From UBA6168 sp041741095 (GTDB taxonomy: Bacteria > Bacteroidota > Bacteroidia > Chitinophagales > Saprospiraceae): 64,000 bases of DNA. Below, piece after piece: positions 59,683 to 64,000 of the stretch (within the stretch, counting starts at the first letter, position 1; every line of letters begins with the position of its first letter). Where the stretch lies: contig JBGSKQ010000143.1 of the NCBI GenBank assembly GCA_041741095.1, positions 143,960-207,959 of the forward strand, read 5' to 3'. The notes under the pieces were generated by a model. The model had not been told where the DNA came from and did not search any database. It saw nothing but the letters and a program-made list of their open reading frames with translations. The position numbers and the translations under genes are program-made.

Positions 59683-60372
59683 CTATTTTTTTCGTTTGTC
59701 CAACCACACATATAGTAGATAAATCAAGACGCCTGCCCCGCCAACCCAGTACAGTCCCTGTTTCAAGGTCTCCGTGTCCCTGCCGAAATAGGCAATGGCA
59801 GCTACTAATGGTACAATACCCGTCAAAGTGGCGGCCATGTATTTCCAATAGCCCATGCGGATCATGCCTGCCACGAAACTGATGGCATCGTTGGAAAGGA
59901 AGGGCGAGATGCGGAACAGCACCACCGCCCCAAAGCCATAGCGTTGCATGAACTGGTGCAGCTTTTTATAATTCTTCTCGCCAATCAATTTGCCTTTCGC
60001 ACGGTCGCCCAAAGCCTGCCCGATAAAGTAACCAATGGAGGAGGAGGTAAGCACCGCAGCTACAGAAATCAGGCTGCCCCACCAAGGGCCGTATCCAAGC
60101 ATGGCCACTATCATGGGAAGCCAGGTGGGGAAAACAATAAGAAACATCTGCAAGACCATGAGCAGGATGATGAGCAGCGGCCCCCAAATACCAAATGACC
60201 TGAAATATTGCATGATGACCTGCTCGTTTTCGCTCCAGATGACCTGCCACATCTCCGTCAAAAACTGCCGGAATTCCTGCACAGTGAAATAGGCCACTAC
60301 CCCTGTTGCAATCAGCCCCAGGGACAATAAGAAGACCCAATATTTTTTAAAAAAAGAAAGAATGCCCGTCAT
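59683..60372 (-). CDS. TVP38/TMEM64-family (SNARE-associated, DedA-like) membrane protein
   Basis: Inner-membrane protein of 229 residues with about five helices. The family block is present: FPTWLPMIVAMLGYGPWWGSL, then SSSIGYFIGQALGDRAKGK and VVLFRISPFLSNDAISFVAGM. DedA/TVP38 proteins are thought to move lipids across the membrane or support its potential. Transcribed alone and leftward. Confidence 0.92.
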   Translation of the reverse strand: MTGILSFFKKYWVFLLSLGLIATGVVAYFTVQEFRQFLTEMWQVIWSENEQVIMQYFRSFGIWGPLLIILLMVLQMFLIVFPTWLPMIVAMLGYGPWWGSLISVAAVLTSSSIGYFIGQALGDRAKGKLIGEKNYKKLHQFMQRYGFGAVVLFRISPFLSNDAISFVAGMIRMGYWKYMAATLTGIVPLVAAIAYFGRDTETLKQGLYWVGGAGVLIYLLYVWLDKRKK

Positions 60373-60932
60373 AAACCAATGCAGTTTTTGCGTTGCGAAT
60401 GCTATTTACGTTTGGCGTTGGCAGCTTGGTTCTCCCATAGCCCTTGCTCCATACTACTTGGCTTAAATCGCTTGTCTGGAAGGCTTTGTTTAAATACCTT
60501 TTACTTTATGTGGCAATTGCCCGTGCGGATGGATGACGGGGATGGGCTTATTTTCAAATTTCCAATACTATTTTGGAGGCCCGTGCCAGTCTTTTTGGCA
60601 TTCGGTGCCAGGTGTGGGCGGGTGTTAAAAAACATGCTCCAAATTTTACACTTTTTCTAACAGAGGGTTTAGCTTTACCACGTTGGCGCAAAAGAAAAAC
60701 CGCCATTGTGGGCGGAGAGCAACGCAATTGTTAATTTGAACAGAATAACAGAACTTCGCATACTTTAAGAAAAAGCGTCATTGCCGTCATTTGTCATTGC
60801 AGTTGTTTTTGGCTGATTATCAGATTTTTGTACATGAAAATTGCCAACTTATTTCAACCAAACGAAACCCTGAACGACTCAATGCACCCTTGGCCAATGA
60901 CTAATTTTTGAGACCAACCCTATCCTGAATTT
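60373..60932. other. Gene-free stretch between the TVP38 and bifunctional nuclease genes
   Basis: About 560 bp without a convincing gene. It contains a small hairpin CCGCC-ATTGT-GGGCGG region near 60700-60715 and, from 60778, words of the GTCATTTGTCATTGC type facing GGCCAATGACTAAT near 60890. The promoters of the two divergent genes should lie here but no full consensus was recognised. Confidence 0.5.
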
Positions 60933-61562
60933 ATGGACATGAAAAAAATAGAACTTGATATTGTTGCCCTGTCCCACAGCGTCACGCAGTCACACAATTA
61001 TGCGGTCGTATTGGGTGAGCAGCATGGGTCACGGCGGCTTCCCATCGTTATCGGAGGCTTTGAGGCGCAGGCCATAGCGGTCGCCATGGAGCGCATGACG
61101 CCCAACCGCCCACTGACCCACGACCTTTTCAAAAACACCCTCGAAACGTTTACCATTGACCTTAAAGAGGTGATTATCAATAATTTACTGGACGGCATTT
61201 TCTATGCACGGCTGGTCTGCGAACGCAACGGTGAACTGTTTGAAATAGACTCCCGCACCTCCGACGCACTGGCCATGGCAGTCCGTTTCAATTGCCCAAT
61301 TTACACTTACGAATTCATCCTCGATGCCGCAGGTGTCGTACTCGAAGAACCTGAAGCCAAGAGCAGCGCCAAGAGTACTGCCAGCAGCGGTGGAACCGCC
61401 AGTGCCCGCCGCAAACGCCAAGGCCCGGCCAAAGGCGCAGCCCTGACCTCTTACTCCGTTGAAGAACTCAACCGCCTGTTGGACGATGTGCTTGGAAAAG
61501 AGGACTATGAGCAGGCTGCCAAAATACGGGACGAAATCAACCGCCGGAAAGAGCAGGGTTGA
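60933..61562 (+). CDS. Bifunctional nuclease-family protein (DUF151) with UVR motif
   Basis: Protein of 209 residues. The N-terminal DUF151/BFN domain (about 1-135) has NYAVVLGEQHGSRRLPIVIG, FEAQAIAVAMER and RTSDALAMAVRFNCPIYTYE. A Ser/Ala/Gly-rich basic linker follows, then a UVR-type helical hairpin VEELNRLLDDVLGKEDYEQA (about 172-207), a motif of UvrB/UvrC interactions. Some members have RNase and DNase activity. The ATG at 60933 is followed by a second at 60939; either gives the same domain. Confidence 0.92.
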   Translation: MDMKKIELDIVALSHSVTQSHNYAVVLGEQHGSRRLPIVIGGFEAQAIAVAMERMTPNRPLTHDLFKNTLETFTIDLKEVIINNLLDGIFYARLVCERNGELFEIDSRTSDALAMAVRFNCPIYTYEFILDAAGVVLEEPEAKSSAKSTASSGGTASARRKRQGPAKGAALTSYSVEELNRLLDDVLGKEDYEQAAKIRDEINRRKEQG

Positions 61563-61751
61563 ATGGCATAAGGCATTGAACGCAAAGCATTTAGGGCGAA
61601 AAGGCAAGGTCGTTTTGGGCGGCTTTGCCTTTTTTGATTTTAAAAAATCAATAAGCACAACATGCCTCCAAGCTGAAATTTGCCGAACTTCAAAAAATCT
61701 CCCGTCATTTCGCAACTTTACCGCCCACTACGAAAACAGCACTTCAATAGC

Positions 61752-63293
61752 ATGGACAATAAATTAAAACTACTCCAACAAAAAACAGAGGAGGCAAAGC
61801 TCGGAGGCGGCAAAAAACGCATCGCCGACCAGCACGCCAAGGGCAAACTCACCGCCCGTGAACGCATCCACTTCCTGCTCGACGAGGGTTCTTTTGAGGA
61901 AATCGGCATGTTCGTCACCCATCGCAGCAACGATTTTGGCATGGAAAAACAAATCGTGCTGGGCGATGGCGTGGTCACAGGCTATGGTACGGTACATGGG
62001 CGGCTGGTCTATGTCTTTGCGCAGGACTTCACGGTGTTCGGCGGTTCTTTGTCGGAAACACACGCCGAGAAAATCTGCAAAATCATGGACTTAGCCATGA
62101 AAAATGGGGCACCCGTCATTGGCCTCAACGACTCCGGCGGGGCAAGGATACAGGAGGGCGTCAGTTCGCTCGGCGGTTATGCCGACATTTTTTTCCGCAA
62201 TGTGCGGGCCAGCGGCGTCGTGCCCCAGATTTCGGCCATCATGGGCCCCTGCGCAGGCGGGGCCGTCTATTCGCCGGCCATGACGGATTTTACTATTATG
62301 GTAGAACACACCAGCTATATGTTCGTCACTGGCCCCAACGTGGTGAAAACAGTGACGAACGAATCGGTGACTGCCGAAGAACTGGGCGGGGCGCACACCC
62401 ACGCCACCAAGTCGGGCGTCACCCACCTTACCGCCGTGAACGGCATTGATTGTATGTTGAAAATAAAAAAACTGCTCTCCTACATACCCCAAAATTGTGA
62501 GGAAAAAACACCCCGCCTGCCTTATGAACTGGGCGACGAATACCGTGACCAACTGACGGCCATTATCCCCGAAAACAGCAACCAGCCCTACGATATGCGG
62601 AGCGTCATCCGTGGCATCGTGGACGAGGACAGCTTTTTTGAAATACATGAAGATTTTGCGGAAAACATTGTCGTCGGATTTGCACGATTGGCAGGCCGCA
62701 GCATCGGCATTGTGGGCAACCAGCCCATCAGCCTGGCCGGTTGCCTCGATGTAAACTCCTCCCGAAAAGGTGCCCGCTTCGTGCGTTTTTGCGACTGCTT
62801 CAACATACCGCTGTTGGTGCTGGAAGACGTGCCAGGCTTCCTGCCCGGCACCGACCAGGAGTGGAACGGCATCATCGTGAACGGTGCCAAACTACTCTAC
62901 GCTTTCAGCGAGGCCACCGTGCCGAGGGTGACCGTCATTACCCGAAAAGCCTACGGTGGCGCTTACGACGTGATGAACTCCAAGCACATCGGTGCCGATA
63001 TGAACTTTGCCTGGCCGAGCGCCGAAATCGCCGTGATGGGGGCCAAGGGCGCATCAGAGATCATTTTCAAAAAAGAAATCAGCGAAGCCGCTGACCCTGC
63101 CGCCATGCTCGCCGAAAAGGAACACGATTACCAGGAAACTTTCGCCAACCCCTACCGGGCCGCCGGGCGTGGCTTTATTGACGAGGTGATACCACCGAGG
63201 GAAACCAGAAGGAAATTGATAAAAGCCTTTGCCATGTTGGAAAACAAGGTGGAGAAGCTGCCGAAGAAAAAGCATGGGAATATTCCGTTGTGA
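61752..63293 (+). CDS. Acyl-CoA carboxylase beta (carboxyltransferase) subunit
   Basis: Carboxyltransferase of 513 residues, of the propionyl-CoA carboxylase / methylmalonyl-CoA decarboxylase type. Landmarks are KGKLTARERIHFLLDEGSF, DSGGARIQEGVSSLGGY, the first oxyanion loop GPCAGGAVYSPA and the second with RKAYGGAYDVMNSKH. ATG 61752 removes an unrelated N-terminal extension from 61680. The biotin carboxylase subunit and biotin carrier are not adjacent, so substrate choice (propionyl-CoA or another acyl-CoA) is not proven. Confidence 0.93.
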   Translation: MDNKLKLLQQKTEEAKLGGGKKRIADQHAKGKLTARERIHFLLDEGSFEEIGMFVTHRSNDFGMEKQIVLGDGVVTGYGTVHGRLVYVFAQDFTVFGGSLSETHAEKICKIMDLAMKNGAPVIGLNDSGGARIQEGVSSLGGYADIFFRNVRASGVVPQISAIMGPCAGGAVYSPAMTDFTIMVEHTSYMFVTGPNVVKTVTNESVTAEELGGAHTHATKSGVTHLTAVNGIDCMLKIKKLLSYIPQNCEEKTPRLPYELGDEYRDQLTAIIPENSNQPYDMRSVIRGIVDEDSFFEIHEDFAENIVVGFARLAGRSIGIVGNQPISLAGCLDVNSSRKGARFVRFCDCFNIPLLVLEDVPGFLPGTDQEWNGIIVNGAKLLYAFSEATVPRVTVITRKAYGGAYDVMNSKHIGADMNFAWPSAEIAVMGAKGASEIIFKKEISEAADPAAMLAEKEHDYQETFANPYRAAGRGFIDEVIPPRETRRKLIKAFAMLENKVEKLPKKKHGNIPL

Positions 63294-63322
63294 GTTTTTT
63301 ATTTTTGATAAAAATATAGCAC

Positions 63323-63805
63323 ATGAACCGATATATCCGCATCGCCGCCATCCTTCTCATCGTCAGTGCCAACATCGGATGCGACCAAATCTCCAAGGCC
63401 GTTGTACGGGAAAACCTGCAATACCACCAACAAATCGAGGTCATCAACGACAATTTGATTTTAACCAAAGTGGAAAATACCGGTGCCTTTCTTGGGCTGG
63501 GAGAAGATATGCCACAAATGGTCAAAAACGTCCTCCTTTCTTTCATTCCGGCCCTGACCATCCTGGCCCTGTTGTTTTTTGTTTTGGCCAAAACCAGCCT
63601 ATCCCGCATGGCTGTTTTCGGCCTGTGCTGCGTAGTGGGCGGCGGCATCGGCAACATTTTCGACCGCATAGCGCACGGCTCGGTCACAGATTTCCTGCAC
63701 ATTGACCTGGGCTACTTCCAAACAGGCATTTTCAACATGGCCGATGTGTCAATCATGGTTGGGATGGGGGTGTTGTTGTGGGGGTTTGGGAAGGCGGGGG
63801 ACTGA
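63323..63805 (+). CDS. lspA: Lipoprotein signal peptidase (signal peptidase II)
   Basis: Inner-membrane aspartyl protease of 160 residues that cleaves lipoprotein signal peptides before the lipidated Cys, needed for the many lipoproteins in this window. Four membrane segments, conserved CDQISKAVVRE, VENTGAFLGLG, and catalytic Asp114 in GNIFDRIAHG and Asp141 in FNMADVSIM. It lies 29 nt downstream of the carboxylase gene, probably in one transcript. Confidence 0.95.
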   Translation: MNRYIRIAAILLIVSANIGCDQISKAVVRENLQYHQQIEVINDNLILTKVENTGAFLGLGEDMPQMVKNVLLSFIPALTILALLFFVLAKTSLSRMAVFGLCCVVGGGIGNIFDRIAHGSVTDFLHIDLGYFQTGIFNMADVSIMVGMGVLLWGFGKAGD

Positions 63806-63950
63806 GTTTTTCCTTTTCCGTCCTTTCCTTTAGCACCTGTAAAAAGCTAAGGTTCCTCAATTCAATAGTCCGTGAAAGTTTTAGGGGTCAAGAAGGGTGA
63901 AAATTCTAAGTTTGAGTTTACCACAACTTGAACGAAGAACTTTTCACCCA

Positions 63951-64000
63951 ATGAGTACAAGACCCATCGATGCAATACTGGGCAAAATGCCTGGGATGAA
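63951..64000 (+). CDS. Start of an unidentified gene running off the window
   Basis: ATG at 63951 opens MSTRPIDAILGKMPGM, which continues past the edge. The wording resembles the N-termini of some Bacteroidota transposases, but 16 residues are too few to decide. A 9-bp inverted repeat, GGGTGAAAA (63895-63903) and TTTTCACCC (63941-63949), ends one base before the ATG. Confidence 0.3.
   Translation, partial: MSTRPIDAILGKMPGM

Noticed and set aside
60379..60660. 93-codon frame between the TVP38 and nuclease genes
   Set aside because: Cys/Trp/Phe-rich translation without family resemblance, beginning just beside a divergent gene start.

Overview
The window is chromosomal DNA from a member of the Bacteroidota, most likely a Saprospiria-type bacterium. 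This rests on type IX secretion sorting domains (a type A domain and two gliding-motility-associated type B domains), Bacteroidota promoters (TTG, 18-22 nt, TAnnTTTG), few Shine-Dalgarno sites, DUF3667 and PorT-like barrels, and a bacterial mevalonate pathway cluster. The assignment below phylum is inference.

Layout. 1-10.7 kb is housekeeping: a HEAT/cyclophilin lipoprotein, gcvT, a Rieske oxygenase coupled to ybeY and an anti-sigma-type ATPase, a cysK/CBS-type enzyme, feoAB and asd. 10.9-16.8 kb holds an outer-membrane barrel, an Nfu scaffold protein, an FNR-like reductase and a mevalonate-pathway operon (fni, class II HMG-CoA reductase, GHMP kinase). 17.2-20.9 kb is one large haem-containing, multi-domain lipoprotein. 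A 42-bp minisatellite follows at 21.06-21.28 kb. Next comes a visibly AT-rich four-gene operon for secreted or surface proteins (21.5-26.7 kb), then a variable stretch with an AbiEii-like remnant, a CAP protein and an AccI-like restriction-modification pair (26.7-30.6 kb).

31.3-48.9 kb returns to core genes: tRNA-Cys, a histidine kinase/FIST pair, a type B T9SS protein, rsmI, purS, pssA, two rhomboids, an EEP phosphatase/nuclease, cysS, moxR, ypdA, DUF3667 and a membrane-anchored MutS homologue. 49-59.6 kb is accessory-like: a frameshifted xisH with xisI, a TlpA-like lipoprotein, a GMC oxidoreductase with its small subunit, an M15 peptidase, a nonsense-mutated cupin gene, a dihaem cytochrome c and another cupin. 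59.7-64 kb ends with TVP38, a bifunctional nuclease, an acyl-CoA carboxylase beta chain, lspA and the start of an unidentified gene.

The most unusual signal is not a gene. Many gene 3' ends carry short degenerate word repeats (built on ATGAACTATAAATGATG, TTTGTCATT, GGTTGATAAG, AAATGGCTTCATGGTT, TTAAGATTTCAGATT, CTCTCATTTCTCTCATC), often as long imperfect or perfect inverted repeats just after a stop codon. One word supplies the C-terminus of PssA. A related word family (CTCAGTCCNCAGTC) lies in frame inside the GHMP kinase and CysS genes, encoding the same VLSPQS peptide in two unrelated enzymes.
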